From assembly GCF_013185185.1 (NCBI RefSeq), contig NZ_JAAZWE010000001.1, forward strand, positions 310,001 through 374,000: a stretch of DNA of 64,000 bases. Direction: 5' to 3'. Every line of letters begins with the position of its first letter. The first letter of the stretch is position 1. The translations under genes and the position numbers were made by a program. The notes below the pieces were generated by a model. The model ran no database searches. It was not told where the DNA came from and saw nothing but the letters and a program-made list of their open reading frames with translations. Source of the DNA: Saccharibacillus endophyticus (GTDB lineage: Bacteria > Bacillota > Bacilli > Paenibacillales > Paenibacillaceae). Below, piece by piece: positions 26,417 through 35,311 of this stretch.

Positions 26417-29400
26417 GCTTGCGGTTCCTCCTTTTCAAAACGAATGCGGCGCAGGTTCGATAATTCGTTGTCCTGCGGATCGAGATCGGTCAATACGTAG
26501 AAATAAGGACGAGTGAAGCTGACGCTGCCATCGCGTCCGTCGAACTTGTCGTTGTACATGATGCCGGACAGTTCGTTGACCAGGACGGCATACTGCTGCA
26601 AGGCTTCTTCTTCGCCGGGAATAACGAGCAGCTTTTCTTTGCGTTCATCAGAGGAGAGTCGAAGCACGCCTTCGAATTCCAGGTCGGTATCGTAACGTCC
26701 TGTTTTATACGCGATTCGGTCTCCGCGAGTATCGCTTACCTCGAATCTTCCGTCGCGCAGATCGGCCGAACTGGAGTAGTAAGCTCCTTTTTGCATGGCG
26801 GCATGCTCGATCGGTTTGCCGGAAAGCTGTTCGATCTTCGTCACGTAGGCCATTACCGGCGATCCTGGTCGAATCAGGAAGTATTGATGGTAGTTCAGGC
26901 CTTTGAGGGCTTCGCTTTGCTTGATGGCAACCGATATGCGAATACCCGACCAGACATTACCCAGGCTATCCGTCAACTCGTCGAATTCGGCCGTGATTTC
27001 TTCTTCCGACAGCGAACGGAGCGTGATGCCGGACGGAGCGCTGGCGATCCCGCCGAACCACGGATTCCAAAACGATTTCGGTCCGGCTTGAGGGAAGGAA
27101 GAATGCAACCATTCCCGCCCGTGATAATTCAGCGAATGCAGGGCGGGCCCGAATGCCGGAGAAACGCGAAGCGACAGAATGCCGTTTGTGATCTCATACG
27201 TATCGAGTCCTTCTACAGTCAATCGTCGGGTACGAATGGCTCCGATATCCGACGCCGGAGCAGGGAATACAAGCTGTCTGCGGCGGAAAGAGAAGGCGTC
27301 CATGTCGAAATTAAAAGTCGCGATGTCGCTTTCGTTGCGGTTGTCCAGTTCGAACTTTTCCGTAACTTCGCGCAATTTCAAGGCCGGATCGGCTTTCAAC
27401 ACCGAAGCTGCGATCGAACCGAGATCGGAAGACAGCTCAAGCGTACCGTTCAAACTGACGTCTTTGCGTTCGATCAACTTGGCCTCGAACCGTTCCGGCA
27501 GGAACGGGTTCTGGCCGTTCAACGAAGCAGCAAGATGATCGGTAGTTTGCGAAGCTCCGTGTTCCCGGCGGTTTTCAGCCGATAGCGGCCACGGATGGTG
27601 CGGTGACAGCGTGCTTTTGCCTAACGCGCGGGCGCGCAATTCTCTCCAGTCGTCGAAGGTTCCGACAAAGAGCTGAAGCGGGGCGGTAGATACCGACTCG
27701 CCGGCCGCAAGCGAACCGATCGCATGCTCGAACGCATAACGCCAGCCGTTTCGTACGGGGCGAAGCTCTTTCGGCCATACGACGCCGCACGCCGCGCTCG
27801 GCCAGCGGAAGAACATCCAGTTTTCCGTCAGTTTCTCGGGTCTCCAATATTCCCGATGGATCGCGTCCGCGCCGGTTCCCAGATCGACGAAGGTGCCGTC
27901 GTAAGGCAGTACGGCTTGCAGGAACGAGATCGGGAGCGCCAGCTTGAGTTTCAAGTCGTTCGCCAAAGCGTCTCCTTCGATTCGAAGCACGCGATGGAAA
28001 AGCTTCAATGATCCGTTCGGCGAAAGTTCGGCTACCACGGTCAGGCGAACGCCTTCGGGCTCCAGCCAATCGTAGTCCGCTTCCAACGTAATAAGCAGTC
28101 CCCGCTGTTCAAAACGGACATCGGTCGGTTTGCGTTCAATAAACCGATCGCTGAAAGGAGGTCCCAGTTTCGGCAGGTCAAACCAGAACGGCGCCTGCTT
28201 TTGTCCCGCGACGCGAATGCCTAATTGATTATTCGATTTGCTCAAATGAACGGTTGCCGATCCGCTGCCAGCGATCCATTCTTGGGAGGTTTCGCCCCAG
28301 AATGTACCGGAAGGCGAAACGAAATAGGCTTGAAGCTCTCCGCGTACCGTGAATGTTTCGTTGTTGTCCGCAACTGCGATATCTACATGCGAAGCTGCGA
28401 TTCCCGGCTGCTGCACGTGCGCTTGCACGGCGGCTGAAGCCCGACCTCCGGCAGGCAGATGCAGGTTGAGTGTCGAAGGGCGGAAAGATACAGCCTCCGA
28501 TTCGGGCAGTGCGACTTTAATTTCGACATCTTCGGCGAAGCGGCTTTCGAAGCCGATTTGAACTTCGCTTTCGCTGCCCGGCTCGAATAGGGTATCCGCT
28601 GCGACGGTCGTCAGTTTGATCGGGAATACAGGGGCTACACCGGTTTTGAATGAAGCTTTTTTTCCATTGATCGAAAGCTCCGCTTCTACGCCCGGATGCG
28701 TGCGCCATGCGCTTGGTTCTTCCGGCGTTTCGAGCAGCTCGAATGCGCCCGTTATTTCCTTGGTGCTGCCTGCTTCATCGAGAGCAACATGCTCGTCAAG
28801 AGCGAAGCGCACGCCTTTTCCGTCTCGGCCTGCGATGCGCACGTCCAGCGGCGCGCCGCTTTTGTTCGTGATGCGGTACGTTACGGGGTAGCTGCGCCCG
28901 AACGGCAAACGGTGGCGTTCGATCACCGCTTCGATCGAATAGTCGTCGTTTTCGATTTTCCGCAATCCGCGTCCTGTCCGTTCAAACTGCATGAGCAGGG
29001 CGCGGCCGTCTTTTTCCCATTGATAGGTAAAGAAATCGAAGCCGTTCTCTTGGTCGCCGTCAGGACGCAAAGACAGGTCCCGCGTGCCGTCCGCGTACCA
29101 ATCGGCATATTCGAAAAATTCCGAGACGGCTTCGGTCGCGAGGACGCTCGGAATGAAATTCATCAGGTGCGTCGTGTCTTCGCGTTTTTCCCAGAAAAAT
29201 CCGCACTTTTTATAAGCGGGAACCGCCTTGATATTGCCTGCCCAAGTGTACAGGTCAAGACGCGGCCAGCCCATCTCGATCGTGCGGCGTACGGCATTGA
29301 GGACCAGCATTTTTCCGACTTTGCGTCCGTGGTAATCCGGTCTTACGTTCAGCAGCGGAATATACATGGCGCCTTCGTCTTCCTGATAATACGAGAAGCT

Positions 29401-29610
29401 GCAAAAGCCGACGACCGTATCGCCGTCCAGCGCGAGAAAGGTCTGCAGGTCGCTGCTGCGCGCCCGTTTTTCAAGCATCTCTTCTTCGGTATGTACGTAA
29501 GCGTCCCCGCCCCAGCTGTCGCCGCTGAGATTCCACATCTCGGCTAGAGAAGCCGCGTGCTCGGGTTTGTATTCGACGATGCGCATGCTTTTCGTCTTGA
29601 AGGTATTCAT
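26413..29610 (-). CDS. Large GNAT acetyltransferase fused to beta-rich, sugar-mutarotase-like C-terminal region
   Basis: A 1065-residue protein with no signal peptide. Residues 1-165 are a GNAT domain with motif A in LLNVRPDYHGRKVGKMLVLN. The remaining ~900 residues look like serial beta-sandwich domains; the last ~270 (from about TYEITNGILSLRVSP, including NYHGREWLHS) resemble galactose-mutarotase or GH C-terminal beta-sandwiches, which bind sugars. This second assignment is from pattern only. The start at 29610 follows AAGGGAGGC. It is the first gene of a two-gene operon with the amidohydrolase. A carbohydrate acetylation role is an inference. Confidence 0.7.
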   Translation of the reverse strand: MNTFKTKSMRIVEYKPEHAASLAEMWNLSGDSWGGDAYVHTEEEMLEKRARSSDLQTFLALDGDTVVGFCSFSYYQEDEGAMYIPLLNVRPDYHGRKVGKMLVLNAVRRTIEMGWPRLDLYTWAGNIKAVPAYKKCGFFWEKREDTTHLMNFIPSVLATEAVSEFFEYADWYADGTRDLSLRPDGDQENGFDFFTYQWEKDGRALLMQFERTGRGLRKIENDDYSIEAVIERHRLPFGRSYPVTYRITNKSGAPLDVRIAGRDGKGVRFALDEHVALDEAGSTKEITGAFELLETPEEPSAWRTHPGVEAELSINGKKASFKTGVAPVFPIKLTTVAADTLFEPGSESEVQIGFESRFAEDVEIKVALPESEAVSFRPSTLNLHLPAGGRASAAVQAHVQQPGIAASHVDIAVADNNETFTVRGELQAYFVSPSGTFWGETSQEWIAGSGSATVHLSKSNNQLGIRVAGQKQAPFWFDLPKLGPPFSDRFIERKPTDVRFEQRGLLITLEADYDWLEPEGVRLTVVAELSPNGSLKLFHRVLRIEGDALANDLKLKLALPISFLQAVLPYDGTFVDLGTGADAIHREYWRPEKLTENWMFFRWPSAACGVVWPKELRPVRNGWRYAFEHAIGSLAAGESVSTAPLQLFVGTFDDWRELRARALGKSTLSPHHPWPLSAENRREHGASQTTDHLAASLNGQNPFLPERFEAKLIERKDVSLNGTLELSSDLGSIAASVLKADPALKLREVTEKFELDNRNESDIATFNFDMDAFSFRRRQLVFPAPASDIGAIRTRRLTVEGLDTYEITNGILSLRVSPAFGPALHSLNYHGREWLHSSFPQAGPKSFWNPWFGGIASAPSGITLRSLSEEEITAEFDELTDSLGNVWSGIRISVAIKQSEALKGLNYHQYFLIRPGSPVMAYVTKIEQLSGKPIEHAAMQKGAYYSSSADLRDGRFEVSDTRGDRIAYKTGRYDTDLEFEGVLRLSSDERKEKLLVIPGEEEALQQYAVLVNELSGIMYNDKFDGRDGSVSFTRPYFYVLTDLDPQDNELSNLRRIRFEKEEPQA

Positions 29611-29753
29611 GTCTTGCCTCCCTTGCCTGACTGACATCGGGCATAAATTGATTAAACAACTTAATTATAAGCGGAAACTGGATCGGATTCCAGAAAAGCC
29701 CGTTTTGTTCAACAGGAAATGAAATGACTGTAAAATCAAAAACGCCTGTCGAC

Positions 29754-29779
29754 GTTTTATTGGCAAAAAGCACGGGTAT
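29754..29779 (+). promoter_or_regulatory. Possible stress-type (sigma-B-like) promoter before the HtrA gene
   Basis: GTTTTA and GGGTAT with a 14-bp spacer, about 60 nt upstream of the start. The match to the Bacillus sigma-B consensus is good, but many Paenibacillaceae lack sigma-B, so this is tentative. Confidence 0.3.
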
Positions 29780-29838
29780 GTGAAAGTAGAGACGAATGAG
29801 ACAAGGAAATATGACTATCGACAGAAAGGGTGGATCGC

Positions 29839-31113
29839 ATGGAGCATCGGAATGACCAATCGGGCGCCGGAAATCGCCGTTCCAAAGGAGGCAGCCGCTT
29901 CGGATATTTTTTGTCCAGCTTAATCGGACTCGTCGTCGGAGCTTTACTCGTGGCGTTGATTCTGCCGAGATTAGGATGGATGGACGGCGGCGGTTCGCCG
30001 GCCGCTTCCCGGCAGCCTCAAGCCGTTCAGGAACAGGCGGAGAGCGACACGGTCGGAACGGCGGAAGCGCCGAACGAAGAAACTGCCGATCCGGCTTCGT
30101 TGACGCTTGCCGAAGGCGCTGACGTGCCCGCGGTCGTGGAACGCGTCGGCAATGCCGTGGTAGGCATCACGAATATCCAAAGCCGGCAGCAAAACGGACT
30201 GTTCGGCATTCCGCAAAGCGCCGAAGACGTTCCGGCCGGCACGGGATCGGGCGTTATCTATAAAAAGGAAGGCGACTTGGCTTATATCGTGACCAATAAT
30301 CACGTGGTCGCGGGCGCCAATCAACTCGAAATCACGTTGGCCGACGGCACGAACGTGCAAGGGAAACTGGCCGGAACCGATATTTGGACGGATCTGGCCG
30401 TCGTAACGATGGAGGCTTCCGCAGCAGACGCCGTGATCGAATTCGGGGATTCGTCTGCGCTGAAAGCCGGTCAACCGGTCATCGCGATCGGCAATCCGCT
30501 GGGACTTGAATTTGCCGGATCGGTCACGACCGGCGTCATTTCCGGGTTGGAGCGGATCGTTCCGGTCGACGTGAACGGAGACCAGCAGCCGGATTTCCAA
30601 TCCGAAGCCATTCAGACGGACGCGGCAATCAATCCAGGCAACAGCGGCGGCGCGCTGCTCGATGCGACCGGCAAGTTGATCGGCATCAATTCGATGAAGA
30701 TCAGCACCGAGACGGTCGAAGGCATCGGATTGGCGATCCCGATCGATTACGCGATCCCGATCATCGAACAGCTGGAGGCCAACGGCGAAGTCCATCGCGC
30801 GACGATGGGGGCGACGCTTGCCGATTTGGCTTCGATCCGTTCCGCGTACCGCGCCGAATTGGGATTGCCGCAAAATCTCGAATCGGGCGTTATCGTGGAT
30901 CGCGTATTGGAAAACTCCGCAGCTTCGCGCGGAGGCCTGCGATCGCTTGACGTCATCACCGCCGCCGACGGTCAGCCGATCGAAAACACCCAGCAGCTCA
31001 GACAGTATCTGTTTACCGAAAAACAGGTCGGAGACGATTTGCGATTGACGATCTACCGCGACGGAAACGAGACGGAGCTGACATTGTCGTTGACCGACAA
31101 TCTGCAAATTTAA
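29839..31113 (+). CDS. HtrA/DegP-type membrane-anchored serine protease with PDZ domain
   Basis: A 424-residue trypsin-like protease anchored by one N-terminal helix (about 20-45). The triad is H155 in IVTNNHVVAG, D185 in WTDLAVV and S269 in NPGNSGGALL. A PDZ domain occupies about 320-420 (GVIVDRVLENSAASRGGLRS). HtrA proteases degrade or refold misfolded exported proteins at the outer face of the membrane. The ATG at 29839 follows AAAGGGTGG; a GTG at 29830 is in frame. It stands alone, with its own terminator. Confidence 0.9.
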   Translation: MEHRNDQSGAGNRRSKGGSRFGYFLSSLIGLVVGALLVALILPRLGWMDGGGSPAASRQPQAVQEQAESDTVGTAEAPNEETADPASLTLAEGADVPAVVERVGNAVVGITNIQSRQQNGLFGIPQSAEDVPAGTGSGVIYKKEGDLAYIVTNNHVVAGANQLEITLADGTNVQGKLAGTDIWTDLAVVTMEASAADAVIEFGDSSALKAGQPVIAIGNPLGLEFAGSVTTGVISGLERIVPVDVNGDQQPDFQSEAIQTDAAINPGNSGGALLDATGKLIGINSMKISTETVEGIGLAIPIDYAIPIIEQLEANGEVHRATMGATLADLASIRSAYRAELGLPQNLESGVIVDRVLENSAASRGGLRSLDVITAADGQPIENTQQLRQYLFTEKQVGDDLRLTIYRDGNETELTLSLTDNLQI

Positions 31114-31117
31114 ACGA

Positions 31118-31147
31118 TTCCGGGAGGGGGGACCTTCCCGGGATTTT
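31118..31147 (+). terminator. Terminator of the HtrA gene
   Basis: CCGGGA (31120-31125) pairs with TCCCGG (31136-31141), extended by AT-rich pairs, then TTTTT. Confidence 0.7.
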
Positions 31148-31170
31148 TGCGTGACTTATTTTAGAGAGCG

Positions 31171-31199
31171 TTTACAGTTAGAGGATCGAGGAGTAAAAT
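31171..31199 (+). promoter_or_regulatory. Sigma-A promoter of the CBS gene
   Basis: TTTACA at 31171-31176 and TAAAAT at 31194-31199 with a 17-bp spacer, about 45 nt before the start codon. Confidence 0.6.
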
Positions 31200-31244
31200 G
31201 AAGGCATAAAGCATTCATCTTCACGACAGAAAGAAGGAGAAGAG

Positions 31245-31724
31245 ATGAAGGTACGCGACTTTATGATCAAAGATGTTCTTACGGTGAATCAGAATGCTCC
31301 TTTGTCCGAAGTGCTGCAACTTTTCGTAGCCAAACGGATCAACGGCGCACCGGTAGTGGACGCGGACGGGAAACTTACGGGCATGGTCAGCGACGGAGAT
31401 ATTTTGCGTTACATCAATCCTACTAGGCAGACGGTCTATGACATGTTCAGCTATGTATTCGTCAGCCCGCCGGAAGAGTTGGCCGAGGCGCTGGCGTACA
31501 AGGTGGAGACGCCGGCGAAGAAGATCATGAAGAAGAATGTGCAGTCCGTTTCTCCCGAGCAGGATTTGGAAGAAGCGCTGGGCATTCTGGCGAAACACCA
31601 TTTCAAGAAGCTCCCTGTCGTCAATGAAAAAAAAGAAGTGGTCGGAGTCATCAGCCGCGGCGATTTGCTCAAGCAGATTGCCGGACGCCTGAACGAACTG
31701 AATGCGAAAACCGTCAGTCGCTAG
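31245..31724 (+). CDS. Two-CBS-domain protein
   Basis: A 159-residue protein consisting of a tandem CBS pair. Domain one is at about 1-60 (MKVRDFMIKDVLTV, NGAPVVDADGKLTGMVSDGD). Domain two is at about 90-150 (KKNVQSVSPEQDLEEAL, FKKLPVVNEKKEVVGVISRG). CBS pairs bind adenine nucleotides and regulate other proteins; stand-alone pairs have no known target here. AGAAGGAG precedes the ATG. Its TAG stop codon lies inside the left CTAG flank of a palindromic element (31721-31886), so the insertion ends exactly at the stop. Confidence 0.85.
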   Translation: MKVRDFMIKDVLTVNQNAPLSEVLQLFVAKRINGAPVVDADGKLTGMVSDGDILRYINPTRQTVYDMFSYVFVSPPEELAEALAYKVETPAKKIMKKNVQSVSPEQDLEEALGILAKHHFKKLPVVNEKKEVVGVISRGDLLKQIAGRLNELNAKTVSR

Positions 31725-31886
31725 GGCGTGTCTTCAAACCTCGAGGGAAGCAGATTTTGCCGATTTTTCGTTCTCGGCAAGGAACTTTTCCGCAGTCGTG
31801 CCGGGGCACGTCAAGGGGAAGTGACGCAGAAGAGGGCGAAAAGGCGGTAAAAGATGCACGTTGGCAGGTTTGAAGACATGCCCTAG
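31721..31886. mobile_element. MITE-like palindromic element, copy 2 (CTAG-flanked, about 160 bp)
   Basis: CTAGGGCGTGTCTTCAAACC at the left and its near-perfect complement (ending GACATGCCCTAG) at the right match at 20 of 21 positions. Both ends carry CTAG, consistent with a CTAG or TA target duplication as seen for IS5- or mariner-related elements. The interior also pairs imperfectly, with a central CGTGCCGGGGCACG hairpin. It encodes nothing. Internal GCCTTTTCGCCCTCT (reverse strand) links it to the element at 7629-7763. Confidence 0.7.
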
Positions 31887-32076
31887 GGCGATATCGTTCC
31901 TTATACCCGTTCTGGCCTGCCCGATCAGGGGCAAAAGGCCGAAACGGGTTTTCAGCGGTTTACACGGATTTTACACAGGCTTGACGCTTGCTTGGTATCC
32001 AAGTGGTACGATAGGCGCATAGAGATGCTCGAATTCCAACTTCAGCCTCGATTCCTAAGATATAAGGTGAACGAAC

Positions 32077-33009
32077 ATGAAACTTCCGCTATTAATGCCC
32101 TGGATGGCCGCGGCCTGGGGAGATCTTTTGGAAAGCATTCTTTCCTCGGCCCGGGCGTATGGAAGATCCAGGGAGCTGCACCGGATTGTTCAGGGCCGGA
32201 AGCTGTCCACGTTTTTCCAACCTATTCTGAACTTGCAGAGCGGAGAATGCCTCGGTTACGAAGTGTTGAATCGTCCGCCCGTCTCCGGCAGTTTTCCGAA
32301 TACGGAGATGTTCTACGATTACATCGGACAAACAAACCGGGTCTTCGCGTTTGAACGTTACTGTCGGGAAACTTCGTTCGAACGTTTTGAAGCCGCCAGA
32401 AGAAGGGCTCGTCAGCCGGAGGATATTCAGGGGGATGTCGTATTTATCAATGTGCATCCGCTCGTGCTCACCGACTCGGCTTATCGGAGCGGAGAGACCG
32501 TGCGATTGTTGAAAAGGTACGGCCTGCCGCCGGAACGCGTAGTCTTCGAATTGACGGAAAAGCAAGCCGTAACGGATTACGCGGAATTTGAACGCGTGCT
32601 CTCGCATTATCGCGCACAAGGCTTCCGAATCGCCGTGGACGATGCCGGATCAGGTTACAGCAGCCTGAAAACCATCGTAAATTTAAAGCCGGAGTTCATC
32701 AAGCTCGACAAGTCGTTGATTCGGGACCTGCATGAGCACGAAGATCGGCGACGTATCGTGAAATTGCTTCAAGAATTCGCGCAAGGCTCGGGTACGTCGA
32801 TTATTGCCGAAGGCATCGAAAGCCGCGCCGAAGCGGAATTTTTACGCGCGGAAGGAATTGAGTACGGGCAAGGTTACGCGCTCGGCCGCCCTGATGCCGA
32901 ACTGAAGCCGGCCGCTTTTCCCGAAGAAGAACGAATGGCCGTTTGGACAGAGCCAGGCAAAAATCCGATTCCGAAAGCGGATATCAAGCCCAGGGGCCGC
33001 TTCGCCTGA
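32077..33009 (+). CDS. EAL-domain protein (putative cyclic di-GMP phosphodiesterase)
   Basis: A 310-residue protein with an EAL domain covering about residues 40-290. The signature reads YEVLNRP (E62, an EVL variant of EAL). Other conserved elements are present: VFINVHPLVL (Asn for metal), VFELTEKQAV (Glu), VDDAGSGYSSL (loop 6 Asp pair), FIKLDKSLI (catalytic Lys) and IIAEGIE (Glu). So hydrolysis of c-di-GMP is plausible. The gene is 52 bp upstream of a CBS-GGDEF gene; together they reproduce the EAL-CBS-GGDEF order of single-chain proteins. Confidence 0.85.
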   Translation: MKLPLLMPWMAAAWGDLLESILSSARAYGRSRELHRIVQGRKLSTFFQPILNLQSGECLGYEVLNRPPVSGSFPNTEMFYDYIGQTNRVFAFERYCRETSFERFEAARRRARQPEDIQGDVVFINVHPLVLTDSAYRSGETVRLLKRYGLPPERVVFELTEKQAVTDYAEFERVLSHYRAQGFRIAVDDAGSGYSSLKTIVNLKPEFIKLDKSLIRDLHEHEDRRRIVKLLQEFAQGSGTSIIAEGIESRAEAEFLRAEGIEYGQGYALGRPDAELKPAAFPEEERMAVWTEPGKNPIPKADIKPRGRFA

Positions 33010-33061
33010 AGCTGCTTTTGGGTCGTTTTTCCGAATAAAGAAAAGAGAGGGGACGCAGCGG

Positions 33062-34027
33062 TTGCTTACAAAAATCGGAGAGATTGCGGAAACGATTCCG
33101 GTCGTCGACGAACGCGCGAAGTGCGAAGCGGTAGATGACTTATTCAAACAAAACCCGAAGCTCGAAGGCTTGGCGATCGCCTGCGACGACGGGACGACGG
33201 CATTGATGATGCGAGTCCAGTTCTATCAGCAAATCGGTACAAGATACGGATTTACCCTGTTTATGAATCGTCCGGTCGGCGTCATGTCGAACTCTCGTCC
33301 GCTCATGGTGGACGAAGCCGAGTTGATCACGGATGTGAGTATTCAAGCGATGAATCGTCCGGAGCAAGAGCTGTATGATCTGGTACTGGTCAGCGGCGGA
33401 GGAAGCTTGCGCGGAGCGGTGAGCGTGCGGCATTTGCTGCTTTCCGTCGCCGATGTACGGACTCAAATCGCCACCTTCATGAACCCGCTGACCGGACTTC
33501 CCGGCAACCGGATCATCGAAGATCGCCTGAACCAGACGCTCGGCTTGGAAAAGTTCAGCGTGCTCTATATCGATCTCGATCAATTCAAGTCCTATAACGA
33601 CGGTTACGGATTCAAACAAGGGGACCTGCTCCTTCAAGCGACAGCGAACATTCTAAGCGGGATTTTCGGTCAACAGGACGGCTTCTTCGGTCATATCGGC
33701 GGCGACGACTACGTGGCGATTCTGCATAGCCATGACTACGAAGAAGCATGCAGTCGCGCCGTCGACGAGTTCGAAAAGTTGAAACGCGACTTTTACCGCA
33801 GCGAAGACCTAATGCGTGGTTCCATAACCGGCGAAAACCGCTTCGGCAGCCGCGGACTCATCCCTCTCGTCTCCCTTTCTATCGCGGTCGTCACCAACCG
33901 AAGCCGCCGCTACGACACCATCGACGAAGTCGTCGAAGAATCCGCCCGCATCAAAAAACGCTGCAAATCCGTCCAAGGCAGCATCGTCTTCGCCGACGGC
34001 CAAACCGCAGCCCAGGTCGGTCTATAA
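33062..34027 (+). CDS. CBS-GGDEF protein with variant GGDDY active site
   Basis: A 321-residue protein. Residues 1-130 look like a CBS-type regulatory module (LTKIGEIAETIPVVDERAKC), followed by a GGDEF domain from about 150. The active-site loop is GGDDY (residues 213-217) instead of GG(D/E)EF, so activity is uncertain. MNPLTGLPGN and YIDLDQFKSYND (metal-binding Asp) are intact. No RxxD inhibitory site is seen. It starts with TTG after GAGAGGGGA; no ATG fits. Partner of the upstream EAL gene. A hairpin element follows. Confidence 0.8.
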   Translation: MLTKIGEIAETIPVVDERAKCEAVDDLFKQNPKLEGLAIACDDGTTALMMRVQFYQQIGTRYGFTLFMNRPVGVMSNSRPLMVDEAELITDVSIQAMNRPEQELYDLVLVSGGGSLRGAVSVRHLLLSVADVRTQIATFMNPLTGLPGNRIIEDRLNQTLGLEKFSVLYIDLDQFKSYNDGYGFKQGDLLLQATANILSGIFGQQDGFFGHIGGDDYVAILHSHDYEEACSRAVDEFEKLKRDFYRSEDLMRGSITGENRFGSRGLIPLVSLSIAVVTNRSRRYDTIDEVVEESARIKKRCKSVQGSIVFADGQTAAQVGL

Positions 34028-34028
34028 A

Positions 34029-34376
34029 CGCTCCATGGCTCTATGAACCTCCCCTCATGTGTTTTTGAGCTTCTATTATGTCGAACGAATAAAAAACGAT
34101 ACGTTTTAAAACGCTTCGACCAATCCCTTGCCTTTTTACCCTAAACAAGATCTTGTCCCAAGCGACCCGGCGGAGGGGGAAATTCAGTGAAAGACGCCTT
34201 TGAACCCGGAAAGATTCCTTGCTCAAATTTAATTCAACTTTCCGGGTGAGACAGCGTCTTGTGAAGCATTTCGAAGAAATGCACTTCGGAAGCATATGCT
34301 GGCAACTTCCCCCGCATCGCCACCACGCTCAAACAAATCCTCCCCGCCCGATTTGACCATGGAGCGGCTTTTTTTC
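34029..34376. repeat. Giant-hairpin intergenic element, copy 3 (subtype A)
   Basis: CGCTCCATGG (34029-34038) pairs with CCATGGAGCG (34358-34367), which is followed by seven T, as if the arms of a terminator had been pushed apart. Between them lies the palindromic core (about 34164-34320): GGGGGAAATTCAGTGAAAGA and CGCCTTTGAACCCGGAAAG at the left, CTTTCCGGGTGAGACAGCG and GGCAACTTCCCCC at the right. A side hairpin, GCATTTCGAAGAAATGC, is shared with copy 5. Confidence 0.75.
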
Positions 34377-34503
34377 GTTCTTTCGTTTTCTTTCGAATTT
34401 CTTTCGTTTTTCACCCTGCGTTCATTAAGAAGCCCGACGTACGATAAAAAGGCGAAGAGCGAATATCGCCTTGCCGAAGCTGCTTGATTCTCGAGTCTTC
34501 CGA

Positions 34504-34532
34504 TTGCGCTTCCTGCCGTCAAAAGGCATAAT
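34504..34532 (+). promoter_or_regulatory. Candidate sigma-A promoter of the two-component operon
   Basis: TTGCGC at 34504-34509 and CATAAT at 34527-34532 with a 17-bp spacer, about 75 nt before the response regulator start. The rest of 34377-34609 holds a TTCTTTCG-rich stretch (34367-34413) and no gene. Confidence 0.5.
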
Positions 34533-34609
34533 CGAACAGGAAGGTTTTGGCGTTCGAGGGAATCATACATAAGCAAGCAAGAGGGATCGCGCGGAAGAAA
34601 GGAGTCTTT

Positions 34610-35311
34610 ATGACGTATCGGATATTGGTAGTGGAAGACGACAAAGAAATTTTGGAGGGGGTATGCATCTACCTGCGCACGCAGGGATATGAAGTGCTGC
34701 AAGCGGCGGACGGCGTAGAGGGATTAGAGCAGCTGGAACGCGAAGAAGTCCATCTGGCCGTCGTCGATGTCATGATGCCGAGGATGGACGGAATCGCGAT
34801 GACGATGCGTTTGCGGGAGAAGTATGATTTTCCGGTCATTTTCCTCAGCGCCAAGTCCGAAGAGATCGACAAAATCGCGGGGCTTAACATCGGCGGGGAC
34901 GATTATGTCGCCAAGCCTTTTGCCCCGATGGAATTATTGGCCCGGGTGAACTCCCAGCTGCGGCGGTATTCGAGGTATCTGTCCGTGCTGTCTACGCGCG
35001 AAGCGAAAGCGGGTCATTATACGGTCGGCGGGTTGGAGTTGGACGAAGAAACCGTTACGGTTTGCGTGGACGATGTGCCGATCCGGCTTACGCCGTTGGA
35101 ATTCAAAATACTGAACCTGCTGATCCGGCATCCGGGTCGCGTTTTCCCGGCGGAAGAGATTTATGAACGGGTATGGAACGACCGCGCCGTCTCGACCGAG
35201 ACGATCATGGTGCATATCCGCAATATCCGCGAGAAAATCGAAATCAATCCTAAAGATCCGAAGTATTTGAAAGTCGTATGGGGGGTCGGGTATAAAATTG
35301 AAAAACAATAA
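34610..35311 (+). CDS. OmpR/PhoB-family response regulator
   Basis: A 233-residue regulator. The receiver domain covers residues 1-120, with phospho-acceptor D53 in VVDVMMP and K102 in DDYVAKPF. The C-terminal winged helix covers about 135-233 (RLTPLEFKILNLLIRHPGRV, VWGVGYKIEK). The start at 34610 follows AAGAAAGGAG. The histidine kinase gene begins within its last codons (14-nt overlap), so the pair is translationally coupled. The stimulus is unknown; VanR/VanS-like and envelope-stress systems have this architecture. Confidence 0.9.
   Translation: MTYRILVVEDDKEILEGVCIYLRTQGYEVLQAADGVEGLEQLEREEVHLAVVDVMMPRMDGIAMTMRLREKYDFPVIFLSAKSEEIDKIAGLNIGGDDYVAKPFAPMELLARVNSQLRRYSRYLSVLSTREAKAGHYTVGGLELDEETVTVCVDDVPIRLTPLEFKILNLLIRHPGRVFPAEEIYERVWNDRAVSTETIMVHIRNIREKIEINPKDPKYLKVVWGVGYKIEKQ

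Noticed and set aside
31985..32025. Promoter for the EAL gene (TTGACG ... TACGAT)
   Set aside because: The spacer is 20 bp, too long for a confident call; only the small CTTGGTATCCAAG inverted repeat is clear.
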